Source of the DNA: Candidatus Andersenbacteria bacterium RIFCSPHIGHO2_02_FULL_46_16
GTDB lineage: Bacteria > Patescibacteriota > Andersenbacteria > UBA10190
DNA: 40,090 nucleotides
Assembly: GCA_001817065.1 (NCBI GenBank)
Contig: MHHQ01000005.1
Location: forward strand, 82,651-122,740
Direction: 5' to 3'
Shown here: piece by piece, positions 24,621 through 34,089 of the stretch
Numbering within the stretch: position 1 is the stretch's first letter
How the letters are laid out: each line of letters starts with the position of its first letter
Notes under the pieces: generated by a model
Database searches by the model: none
Told to the model about the DNA's origin: nothing
What the model saw: the letters and a program-made list of their open reading frames with translations, nothing else
Position numbers and translations under genes: made by a program

Positions 24621-27600
24621 ATGTCTAAAAGGAAAAGAAAATTTATAGCATTGAAGAGAGTGGTAGGAGTGTTTGTTATGTTGTGGATGAGCGTGTCAAG
24701 TCCAGCGATAGCTTTGGCGGATGAAGTGGCGGTAGATGCGGCGGGTAATGCTACGGGAGCGCCGGAGGAGACAGGTGCCCCAGAGGATACAGGAGCTCCA
24801 GCATGTACGGGGGCGGGTTGTGGCCAGGGAGCTAACCAGGGAGCAGGCCAAGGTGTTGACCAGGGTGGTTTGAGTGCTGACGATCTGGGCGCTGATGAGG
24901 AAGGCACTTTGCCGGAAGGTGTGGCAGATAATAGACAAGGAGCTAACCAGGGAGCAGCGCAAGGTGTGACGCAAGGGTCAGGCAGCGATATTACCGGAAC
25001 AAATAGCAATACCGGCGAAGGATCAAATAATGATGTGACAGCAGGGGTTGCTAGCACTGCTAATACTGCGGTTAACAACAACATAAATGATACGACTAAT
25101 GTGGATGCAACGGCCAAGACGGGCGGAAACAGTCAGAATAAAAATACGCAGGCCGATGGCATAACGACGGGTAATGCGAGTATCGGTGTGACACAGGTTA
25201 AAAACGATAATTTTACTACTTTGGGTGGTTCTTCCGGTTTAAATGTTAATGGCTATGACGGCGATTACAATGGAGATTTAATGTTAGAGTTTGGCGCTAT
25301 GTTGGGCAGTCTAACAGGAGACGGTGGCGGATCAGTGAGGGCAGTAAATGACACGACCGGAGCGAACTCGGATAATCAGGTTAGCATTAACACGATAGTG
25401 GATAAGCTGACCGAGGTGCAAAATGATGGCGTGATAAATAATATTTTAGATTTAGCGGCTATCAGCGGCCAAAACGAAGCGAATAAAAATACCAGTGGGG
25501 GTTCGATAGCAACCGGCGATGCAAATATTGCGGCGACGCTAGTGAATTTACTTAATACAACGGTGATCAACGGCGGCCTGTGGCTGACGGTAGCGGACAT
25601 TTTTGGCAACTTGAACGGAAATATTGTTTTGCCGGAATTTGGTGCTTTAGCGGCAGCGGCTGGTTTTGGTAATTTGGCGGTGGATGCGTACAGTAATGGA
25701 ACGGGAGCGGAGTCAGACAATCGAATTGACGTGGAAGTGACAGAGGAGCAGACGACTGACATAAATAATGATGCGGATATTAATACGCAAGTGAGAGCGG
25801 ATGCCATCACAGGTCAGAATGAGGCAATGGCTAACACAGGCGGTGGGAGCATTGTGACGGGCGACGGCAAGGTAACAGCCAGTAATATCTCACTAGCCAA
25901 CACCACGGTAGAAGGGGGCAATTGGGGCTTGGTAGTGGTGAATGCTTTGAATAGGTGGCTGGGATTTATGGTGGGTGAAGAAGGCCAGGTCAGAGCCTTG
26001 ACGCAAGATGAGACACTGCGTGAGATTGCGGCGCAAAACAGTCAGACCGGCGCAAATTCAGACAACAATATTGACGTCAGTGAGGAAAGTTATGACGATA
26101 CTTTGGTGAATAATAATGCGGTTATAAACAACGAAGTAACAGCTCAGGCGATTACCGGACAGAACAGTGCCAACAAAAACACGGGAGCCGGGAACATTCA
26201 GACAGGAGATGCGAATATTGAGGTCACGGCGATCAACGTGGCTAACACAACAGTTAAGGATGGATCGCTGTTTATTGCAGTGGTGAACGTATTTGGCGAT
26301 TGGTTTGGAGACTTATTGTATGGCGGATCTTCGCTGCTGGCAGCAACTGGAGGCCAGGCGCCAACAGTAACGGTTGATGCGTCTAACGCAGTGACTGGAG
26401 CGGAGTCTGATAATGAAATTGAGGTAGACGTGAATCGTCGGCAGGAAGTTAGTATTGATAATCAGGCAGATATTAATACTTTACTAGACGCAAATATCGA
26501 AACTGGGGGAAACATGGCTAACCGAAATACGTTGGGTGGAGGTATAGAGACGGGTGATGGTGTGTTGGCCTTACACTCGAGAGCGGCGGCTAACTTAACG
26601 GGTGTCGTGATGGATCCAGTAGCTGGATTGATAGTTAATGGCTTAAATGACACGACTGGTTTTGAGTCGCAAAACAAGATAAAAGTTCGATTGAATGAGG
26701 AGAGATTGCTAACAATTAATAATGAGGCTAACGTGAGCACGATTTTCGGGGCACTGGCTAACACGGGCAATAACGAAGCCAGTCAGAATACCATTGGCGG
26801 AAGCATCTTGACGGGAATGATCGACGCCAATGTCGGCATCGGCAACTTAGTTAACCAGATTATGTTGGCGGCCGGTTGGGAAGATAACGACCGACAAATA
26901 GAAGTGCAGTTGAGCAATCTATTAACTGGAGCCTCATCGGAGAATGATAATGAGGTGGAGGCTTTATATAACCTGTTGGCGGAAATGGCGAATAAGGGAG
27001 TAATAGATAATATTGTGGATCTGATACTGAATACTGGCGGCAACAAAACGAACGAGAACACTGGCGGCGGGGAAATACTAACAGGTGCTGGTTGTGTCGA
27101 CGGGTCAATAAGCAATAAGGTTAATGAGAGTCAAATGGCAGGTGTGGGTGGGTGGTCAATAGATAGCAGCAATTGGGCAGATATATTTAATAGCTTGGGG
27201 GTAAAAGCATCGACCGGTGATAATGAGACTAACAAAAATACGGGAGGAGAAATTTCTGATGAGAGGCAGTCTGGCTGTCCAGAGATTGCCAAAGTGGAAG
27301 AACCGAAGGAACCGGAAGAGCCTAGCCAGGGCGAGGATAACGAGGAAGAAATTGCTGAGGCAAATGGTGTGGGTGGCGGCGGGGGCGAGGACACAGAAGA
27401 AAGCAATGGCAGGGTAGCGGCAGTAGTCAGCGATCATCGGGGCGGAAACGGACAGGTTAAGCTGGCTGGGAATGGATTATTGAAACGATTCCCCGTGGCG
27501 GGAGAAACAGGACAAGCGTACTGGTTGGCGGGGCACAAAGATAATCGTCTGTGGGGTATGTTTTTTGCCGCGAGCGTGTTATTATTGGCAGTTGCCTGGC

Positions 27601-27656
27601 ATTTCGAGCGTAAAGGGAAAGCTATCGGGCTAAGAGTGCTGACGCGGCTGAGTTAA
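24621..27656 (+). CDS. Large surface repeat protein (about 1011 aa, ~7 repeats) with C-terminal TM anchor
   Basis: Signal peptide; repeats of TGAxSDNxI...NN...TGxNxANKNTGGGxIxTGDA; C-terminal FPVAGETG...WGMFFAASVLLLAVAWHFERKGK. Confidence 0.85.
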   Translation: MSKRKRKFIALKRVVGVFVMLWMSVSSPAIALADEVAVDAAGNATGAPEETGAPEDTGAPACTGAGCGQGANQGAGQGVDQGGLSADDLGADEEGTLPEGVADNRQGANQGAAQGVTQGSGSDITGTNSNTGEGSNNDVTAGVASTANTAVNNNINDTTNVDATAKTGGNSQNKNTQADGITTGNASIGVTQVKNDNFTTLGGSSGLNVNGYDGDYNGDLMLEFGAMLGSLTGDGGGSVRAVNDTTGANSDNQVSINTIVDKLTEVQNDGVINNILDLAAISGQNEANKNTSGGSIATGDANIAATLVNLLNTTVINGGLWLTVADIFGNLNGNIVLPEFGALAAAAGFGNLAVDAYSNGTGAESDNRIDVEVTEEQTTDINNDADINTQVRADAITGQNEAMANTGGGSIVTGDGKVTASNISLANTTVEGGNWGLVVVNALNRWLGFMVGEEGQVRALTQDETLREIAAQNSQTGANSDNNIDVSEESYDDTLVNNNAVINNEVTAQAITGQNSANKNTGAGNIQTGDANIEVTAINVANTTVKDGSLFIAVVNVFGDWFGDLLYGGSSLLAATGGQAPTVTVDASNAVTGAESDNEIEVDVNRRQEVSIDNQADINTLLDANIETGGNMANRNTLGGGIETGDGVLALHSRAAANLTGVVMDPVAGLIVNGLNDTTGFESQNKIKVRLNEERLLTINNEANVSTIFGALANTGNNEASQNTIGGSILTGMIDANVGIGNLVNQIMLAAGWEDNDRQIEVQLSNLLTGASSENDNEVEALYNLLAEMANKGVIDNIVDLILNTGGNKTNENTGGGEILTGAGCVDGSISNKVNESQMAGVGGWSIDSSNWADIFNSLGVKASTGDNETNKNTGGEISDERQSGCPEIAKVEEPKEPEEPSQGEDNEEEIAEANGVGGGGGEDTEESNGRVAAVVSDHRGGNGQVKLAGNGLLKRFPVAGETGQAYWLAGHKDNRLWGMFFAASVLLLAVAWHFERKGKAIGLRVLTRLS

Positions 27657-27719
27657 TGGTAGGCGACAACCGGAGGATGATCAGGCTGTAGAGTAATAGC
27701 AAATCTATAAAGTATTTTT

Positions 27720-28628
27720 ATGGGGGAGAAAGATAATAGGAAAAAACTTTTGTTTGGTGCGGGAGTAGTAGTTCTCATGTTGCTAGCGGTAATGGCATGG
27801 GCGCAGGCTAGCCAAGCGAAAAAAGGGACGGCTATCATGGAAAAGGCGGCCGAACAATTACAGCAGGCAGGAGGATTGCATAGCGAAGTGAGTTTGTCGA
27901 TAAATTTGCCCGAGCGAATGCGTAGTAAACAGAGACCGCTGACAAAAGTGACGATTGATTTAAATGGCGACGTAGTTAAAGGCGAGCAAGCATTGGAAAT
28001 GGCGGGTGACATGAATTTAGAAGCTAAGGGTCCGGGAAATATTTTCTTTGCCAAAGGCGAGATGCGAGTGTTGGAGGATGCGACAGCTTTTAAGTTGAGC
28101 GAATTTCCAGTACTGCTGAACCCGAGCGGCAATTTGAGTGGTAAGTGGACATATGTACCAAGCCGGCTGATGACTATTAAGCAAGACGGACTGGCACTTG
28201 CGGTGCTGCAAAAACTAGGAGAAGGGTTGAATTATCAAGGCACAGAAAAGATTGATGCGGAATCAACTTGGCATTTTGCCGGCACGGTGTCAGATGAGGC
28301 AAGCAAGCAAGTGCAAGAGGCTTGGCGGATGAGCAACTCGGACAATAAAGGGCTAGATACAGTGGCGCGTTTGTTGGCGGCCAATAGAGTAAAGCAGTTG
28401 GATGTGTGGGTGTCTAAGAATAATGATCAGTTACGACAGATTAAAGCTAATTTTGTTCGGCCGCTGAGTAATGGCAATGAATTTGATTTTGCCACGCTGG
28501 AGATAAGCCTGACGGATTATGGCAAAGTAGTCACGATTGATCGACCAGCCGAGGAGCTGGCGGTTAAGCCGGATGTGTTTGCTAAATTATTTGGGTCGGG
28601 TGAAATTGAAGAGATTGGGGCTGAATAA
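27720..28628 (+). CDS. Hypothetical exported/lipoprotein-like protein (LolA/LppX-like pattern)
   Basis: N-terminal TM and alternating beta pattern; weak family assignment. Confidence 0.6.
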   Translation: MGEKDNRKKLLFGAGVVVLMLLAVMAWAQASQAKKGTAIMEKAAEQLQQAGGLHSEVSLSINLPERMRSKQRPLTKVTIDLNGDVVKGEQALEMAGDMNLEAKGPGNIFFAKGEMRVLEDATAFKLSEFPVLLNPSGNLSGKWTYVPSRLMTIKQDGLALAVLQKLGEGLNYQGTEKIDAESTWHFAGTVSDEASKQVQEAWRMSNSDNKGLDTVARLLAANRVKQLDVWVSKNNDQLRQIKANFVRPLSNGNEFDFATLEISLTDYGKVVTIDRPAEELAVKPDVFAKLFGSGEIEEIGAE

Positions 28629-28684
28629 TAAAAGACTTTTAATTATTTTATGATCTTAACAATAATATATTGTTAAGCTTAAGA

Positions 28685-30451
28685 ATGACAAAAATACATT
28701 TACTAACGGTGGGGTTGATAGTGGCTGCTAGCCTTAGTTTAATTTTACCGATGCAGGTATGGGCTGGTGTGACCAATAAAGATGAGTTGAGAGTGTTGGT
28801 GAAGCTGCGTGACTGGAAAGGCGAAACAGCGGGATGGCAGAAGGGGGTATTGGGGGCACGAGAAGTAAGATTGATTAGTCGACGGAAGCCGCGTGATTAT
28901 GTGGCTGCCGGAAAGCGTAAAATAGCTGGTGACTTGAGGCGTTGGCGGGTGGTGACGGTGCCGTCAGGTGAATTGAGCAGTGTTCTAGAAGAGCTAAAAA
29001 AGGATAAGATAGTGACGGAGGTTCGGGTTGAGCAAATATATAGAGAGGCGATGGTACCGAACGATCCTTACTTTAATCAACAGTATGGATTATTGAACAC
29101 TAGCCAATCGCAAGCGGATATTAACGCGGTGCTGGCATGGGATAAGACAACCGGCTTGGCTAGTACGGTTATTGCGATAGTGGACGGTGGGGTTGATCTG
29201 ACGCATGAAGATTTACAGCACAAGATTTGGTTAAACTCCCGCGAAGCACAAGGTAACGGCAAAGATGATGATGGTAATGGATTTGTTGACGATGTAGCAG
29301 GGTGGGACTTTGTGGAAAATAAGCCGGCCGGATATGCGAATACACATGCGACGCATGTGGCAGGGATTGCGGCGGCAGAGGGAAACAATGGGATAGGTGT
29401 GGCAGGGGTGGATTGGCAAGCGCGGGGGATGTCGGTGCGGGTATTGAATCGGTATGGCTTAGGTCGGGAGGCGGACATTGCGGCTGGGATAGATTATGCG
29501 ACAGCCAACGGAGCGAAAGTAATTAATCTAAGTATTGCCGGCGGGCGGTCGCAAATAATCGAGGAAGCAATAGAAAACGCTTACGCGGCTGGTGTGGTGG
29601 TCGTGGCGGCAGCCGGTAACCAGGGTGGCGATACGGGATTGCTGAACCTAGCGCCGGTATGCAGCGAGCCGGTTGGCATTAATATGGTGTTAGGGGTGGG
29701 GGCGATCGATGAAGACGGGGAGCCAGCCTCGTTCAGCAACTTCGGCCGATGCGTTGACATTGCAGCGCCGGGGAAAAGAATAATTAGCACCGTACTGGGG
29801 AATCGTTACCGGAGTATGTCAGGGACATCAATGAGCGCACCGTTGGCCGCGGGTGTGGCAGGGTTATATTTAGCGAGTCACCCTGGGGCTGGTCCAATGG
29901 AGGTGATAGCGGCCATCAAGAATGGCGGCTTGTTTACAGGGGAAAAGGCAAGTTTATGGAACGAGCGTTATAAGGGCTATCTGGACGCAGCGAAAGTATT
30001 AGGAGTAGCAGGGGTGGAGACGCCGATGGTTAGTCCAGTACCGACGTCGGTGCCGGGTGTGAGTGGGGGCGTGTTTAAGTTGGGGCTGATTAGACAAGGG
30101 GCGTTGGAGACGGCACCAGGTAACGAAGTAAACTATCAAGTGAGGGTGGAGAATATGGGTATGGGGGTGGCAAGTGGAGTAATAATTAAGGACAGCTTTG
30201 ATCGTGATTTGCGCTTGGTGGCAGAAAAATCTAGTGGTAGTTGCAGGGTAAGCCGTAGGGATGTGATATGTGAAATGGGGGAATTGGCAGGCGGGGAAAG
30301 TAGACAGATAGATTTGGTTTATCAGGTGGATGCGTTGGCTAGGTGCAGAGCAAGAATTATTAATAGAGCAGAGGTGTATGCACAAGAGCAGGGACTGAGC
30401 CGGCGGCAGGCGGTGAGCGAGAGGACGGAAACTAGGGTTATATGTAAATAA
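28685..30451 (+). CDS. Subtilisin-like S8 serine protease with C-terminal DUF11-like domain
   Basis: Asp (AIVDGGVDLTHEDL), His (THATHVAGIAAAEGN) and Ser (SGTSMSAPLAAGVAGL) motifs; signal peptide; NYQVRVENMGMGVASGVIIKDSF. Confidence 0.93.
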   Translation: MTKIHLLTVGLIVAASLSLILPMQVWAGVTNKDELRVLVKLRDWKGETAGWQKGVLGAREVRLISRRKPRDYVAAGKRKIAGDLRRWRVVTVPSGELSSVLEELKKDKIVTEVRVEQIYREAMVPNDPYFNQQYGLLNTSQSQADINAVLAWDKTTGLASTVIAIVDGGVDLTHEDLQHKIWLNSREAQGNGKDDDGNGFVDDVAGWDFVENKPAGYANTHATHVAGIAAAEGNNGIGVAGVDWQARGMSVRVLNRYGLGREADIAAGIDYATANGAKVINLSIAGGRSQIIEEAIENAYAAGVVVVAAAGNQGGDTGLLNLAPVCSEPVGINMVLGVGAIDEDGEPASFSNFGRCVDIAAPGKRIISTVLGNRYRSMSGTSMSAPLAAGVAGLYLASHPGAGPMEVIAAIKNGGLFTGEKASLWNERYKGYLDAAKVLGVAGVETPMVSPVPTSVPGVSGGVFKLGLIRQGALETAPGNEVNYQVRVENMGMGVASGVIIKDSFDRDLRLVAEKSSGSCRVSRRDVICEMGELAGGESRQIDLVYQVDALARCRARIINRAEVYAQEQGLSRRQAVSERTETRVICK

Positions 30452-30494
30452 AAATTGTTTTTATTATCTAGTTGTACTGTGAGATAATTAGTTG

Positions 30495-33275
30495 ATGGCC
30501 ATAGGAGAACTGGAACCAAAACAGATGAGGCAATCGAAGCAGCCGGAGGGCGAGTTTGTGCCAGATAAAGGGGAGGCAGAGCAGGCTGATCGAATAGTAG
30601 AGAAGTTAGAACAACCGTTACCGGAAGATTTGGTTATGGACGTTGATAAATATGTAGGTAAAAGGATGCAAGAACAAGATTCAGGTAACGACCTGTTAGG
30701 TCGTGAGGTGGCAGAGATGCTTGGTTCGAATACAGAGGAAAGTTATATTGAGCTAGTAAAAGATTTGCGGGGACATGAGGGGCGAGAGGCTAAAAGCTTA
30801 AATGATGTTGTGCGTGAGCTGCCCCAGCTGGGGGATAAGGAGAGAGCAAATATACTGCAGGCGTTAAAAGTTTTTAGTTTGGCTTTGAATGAAATGCAGC
30901 CGGCGCACAAAACGGCAGAAGAGTGGGAAAAATTGAGCGAGGAGGAAAAGGATTTGGTGTGGGTGGCGGATATTACCAAGCGGCGGGTGGAGATAATGGC
31001 AGCCGAAGATATTTATAACAGTGATGAGGTGGCAGACAAGGTAAAGGTTAAACATGCGTTGGCGCTGGGAGATGAGCTGAGAGCGTATGGGAAAGAGGAT
31101 GCGTTGCCAGAAACTATTAAAGCGGAATTTGAGTTAGCGGCTAATCAGGCTAATCTTTTTTTGAAAGATACTTTAAGGACGAAGTTGAAAAAGAAAGTGC
31201 CGGGGCAGCGGTCGGCGGTGGCGGAAGGCAATGGTCGTGGGGGTGCGGCGCAAGCAGGGGCGGTTGATGAAGTGAAAGGGGCAGGAGAGGTGGCAGAAGA
31301 AACATTGGTGCCGTCAGCCGGGGAGACGATAGTGCCGGCAGAAACGGTACAGAAGACACCTGACCAAGTGGAGACAGAACGAGTTTTGGCTAAAGACAAG
31401 ATTGAGCCAGCGAGAGAGAAGGCAGAGACGGAGACGGTGAAGCAAAGAATTTTTGGTCGGGAAGCGATAAAGAAAGAGGACGTTAAGGCGATCGATAAGC
31501 AGTTAAGGGAATTAGCAGAGAAAGGTGATGCCGAGAGTGCTTTTGAATTAGCACGGGAATTGTCTCATTTACGGCGAGCGGGGATTAAATTGTCCGGCCG
31601 TGGACAGGAATATTACAAAGATAAGCTGGGGGCGCAGGTAGTCGCGGTGAGAGAGCGGGGAGCTAGTGCGGTGGCGCAATATCATGTTTATTTGAAGTAC
31701 TTAGGGATGGAAAGCGAGTTGTCGGAACAGGATAGAGGAATTATAAGAAGTGGTTTGCGAGAGGGCGTGATTGGTAATAGAGGAAAAGTGGCTTCTTTAA
31801 CCGTAAATGCTAAGTATTTAGGGGTTATAAAGAACGCAGATATGATGCGTGATGATTTACGGGCTGATATGAAGAAACAGCTTAATGATAGGGTAAATCC
31901 TGAACAGGTGGCACTAGAAATGGCCAGGCGAAAATATCTTGAGGTGCCGTATGGATTACCGGATGATCAATTGCATTACCAGCAACGAATAGATAATCAA
32001 CTTGATGTGAGTCTTAAGGATGGTCAGTGCGAGAGGTATGTAAAACTAAAGTCATATATTGATTATGTGAGAGGCGATGAAAGAATAGGACAAGGGGAGA
32101 TGGAGAAGGTAGTGGAATATGTAGAAGAGGCGGCCGAACGGGCGCGGCAAGATGGTAAGTGGCGAGAATATAGTTCATATATAGCTGATGCCGCATATTT
32201 GTCTCGCCGGCACGAGCAGATTAAGGGGGAGGGCAAACCGGTGGCTCGTCGAGATAGCTCGGTGGATTTTGTTGTTAATTTAGAAGCGGAACAGGAGAAG
32301 CTAAGAGCAGCAAATAAAAAGCAGGAAAAAGATCAGGAAGAACCGTCAGTGAAGGAAAGCCACAGGGAGAGACAAACAAAGGCTCCTAAACCCAGGGAGG
32401 CGGACGCAAGGAAGGAGAAACGGCCAATACAACCGGACGGCGGGAAAGACGGGGAGGCGGATGATGCCAGCAGGAGTCGAGAGGTTGATCCGGAACAGTA
32501 TCTGCATAGAGCGAAGTTTGCGAGAAGGGCTGGGGAATTTAATGAGGCTCAAGGACGGAGTGGTTGGGCGGGGGGTAATGGCAAGGATATTTTGATGAGG
32601 GATAGGCTGGAGCTAAAGTGGCGGGAGAATGATTTGGTGAGACAGCGGCGAGAGTTGGAGCAAGGGGGTAGTGGAGATAATAATGATACGAGATGGGCGA
32701 ACGAGGCAATGGAAAAGTTACGGAGGAAAGCTGATTTTTCTAGAGTGGGGAAAGAAAAGTACCTGATGCGAGTGTTAAACGAACATAAAATAAGCGGGCT
32801 GGAAAGAGAAGCCAGGCGGCGGCGGTATCTGAACATTCTGGGGAGTGAATTTGGAGAGGCGCAGAAGCGTGATGATAAATCAATGTTGGGCAGGGTTGGT
32901 TCGCAGTGGATGGAAAGGTGGATTAGTGGCTTTATGGTGGCTAAAGGATGGAAGAAGGTGCAGGCGGCTGTGCCGTGGGGTAAAGGCAAGCGGCGGGAGG
33001 TAATCAGGGCCAGACAAGATACGGTCAAGACGATGCAAGAAGCAGCGGAGGATGAAGCAGTGGACGGACGTGTTAGGGAATTGTTGCGCCGGTTGGCGGT
33101 GGAATATGAGCTGCTCAACGTGAGAGAGGCGAAGAGGTTAGTTAAAAAGACGCGCTCAAGCGGGAAAAGGAAGAAGAAAAAAGTAATCAAACAAACACCG
33201 CAATCGGAAAGAGGGAGTGGACAGAAGAGCACTGAAGGAAAAGATGATGAAGTTCCTTACAGAGGAGTGGGTTAA
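30495..33275 (+). CDS. Hypothetical large charged helical/coiled-coil protein (cytoplasmic)
   Basis: Long Glu/Lys/Arg-rich ORF, no signal peptide, no recognised domain. Confidence 0.75.
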   Translation: MAIGELEPKQMRQSKQPEGEFVPDKGEAEQADRIVEKLEQPLPEDLVMDVDKYVGKRMQEQDSGNDLLGREVAEMLGSNTEESYIELVKDLRGHEGREAKSLNDVVRELPQLGDKERANILQALKVFSLALNEMQPAHKTAEEWEKLSEEEKDLVWVADITKRRVEIMAAEDIYNSDEVADKVKVKHALALGDELRAYGKEDALPETIKAEFELAANQANLFLKDTLRTKLKKKVPGQRSAVAEGNGRGGAAQAGAVDEVKGAGEVAEETLVPSAGETIVPAETVQKTPDQVETERVLAKDKIEPAREKAETETVKQRIFGREAIKKEDVKAIDKQLRELAEKGDAESAFELARELSHLRRAGIKLSGRGQEYYKDKLGAQVVAVRERGASAVAQYHVYLKYLGMESELSEQDRGIIRSGLREGVIGNRGKVASLTVNAKYLGVIKNADMMRDDLRADMKKQLNDRVNPEQVALEMARRKYLEVPYGLPDDQLHYQQRIDNQLDVSLKDGQCERYVKLKSYIDYVRGDERIGQGEMEKVVEYVEEAAERARQDGKWREYSSYIADAAYLSRRHEQIKGEGKPVARRDSSVDFVVNLEAEQEKLRAANKKQEKDQEEPSVKESHRERQTKAPKPREADARKEKRPIQPDGGKDGEADDASRSREVDPEQYLHRAKFARRAGEFNEAQGRSGWAGGNGKDILMRDRLELKWRENDLVRQRRELEQGGSGDNNDTRWANEAMEKLRRKADFSRVGKEKYLMRVLNEHKISGLEREARRRRYLNILGSEFGEAQKRDDKSMLGRVGSQWMERWISGFMVAKGWKKVQAAVPWGKGKRREVIRARQDTVKTMQEAAEDEAVDGRVRELLRRLAVEYELLNVREAKRLVKKTRSSGKRKKKKVIKQTPQSERGSGQKSTEGKDDEVPYRGVG

Positions 33276-33397
33276 TTGGATTTGGTAAAAAGACAGGACA
33301 ACGCGACTTATGTTAATTCGCTATTCCACTGGTGATACGGTCGCGGGAGTGAATTGAATATGCCAGACTATGTGAATCGGATTACACTGTATTTAAT

Positions 33398-33904
33398 ATG
33401 GCGTTAGGAAAAGAAAGGGTGCCGAGGAACGATGAGGCGACCGAAGAAAAGCCCGAGTCGCTAATTTTTGGTAGCAAAGAGAGCGCGAATGAATTTATTG
33501 AACGGGTGGAAAAAAGAAAAGCACAAGAGACGCGTCAGGGCGTGCGTCGTGATCGTGAATTGTTGGCGGATGAGTTAATGAGAGAGATTGAAAAACAAGG
33601 AGAAGAAGCGATTGATACCAGTCGGCCATGGGAGCATAGTCCGGAGGAACATAGAGAAGTGCAGGGCTTAGTAGAGATGGCTTTTCGGGAGGATTTAATC
33701 TTAGCGCTTAAAAAGATGAGAAAAAGTTCTAATTATCCGCGAATTGTTGATTTATTTCATGATGTGCTGACTGACCAGATGTATGAAATTTTAACAAAGG
33801 CGGGATTGAATAAGCAGGGGGTGGGGAGAGGGGCATGGGGTATGCTGGGGTTGGTGCTACTACTCTTGGTTGTTGCTTTATTGGTGTTGGCGGTGTGGAG
33901 ATGA
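33398..33904 (+). CDS. Hypothetical C-tail-anchored protein
   Basis: Charged helical N-terminus and C-terminal TM GMLGLVLLLLVVALLVLAVWR. Confidence 0.7.
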   Translation: MALGKERVPRNDEATEEKPESLIFGSKESANEFIERVEKRKAQETRQGVRRDRELLADELMREIEKQGEEAIDTSRPWEHSPEEHREVQGLVEMAFREDLILALKKMRKSSNYPRIVDLFHDVLTDQMYEILTKAGLNKQGVGRGAWGMLGLVLLLLVVALLVLAVWR

Positions 33905-33909
33905 TTTTA

Positions 33910-34085
33910 GATAAAAACGTAAAATGCAAAATGAAAAACAACATTTTAAAGTTAAAAATAACAATGTTCGTATGAACGGCGGCATTATTTTGAATTTTGA
34001 GTTGTTGTTTGGTGTTTTAAGGTTTAAGATTCAAGTTTTTTGAATTTGTTTAAGATTTATTGTTTTAGCATTTAGAATTTTTATC
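33910..34085. repeat. AT-rich intergenic element bounded by inverted GATAAAAAnnnnAAATGCnAAA
   Basis: Left GATAAAAACGTAAAATGCAAAA; reverse complement of right GATAAAAATTCTAAATGCTAAAA. Confidence 0.5.
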
Positions 34086-34089
34086 AAAG

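Noticed and set aside
32549-33232. 227 aa minus-strand ORF
   Set aside because: Shadow of the 927 aa ORF; Leu/Ser/Pro-rich low-information translation.
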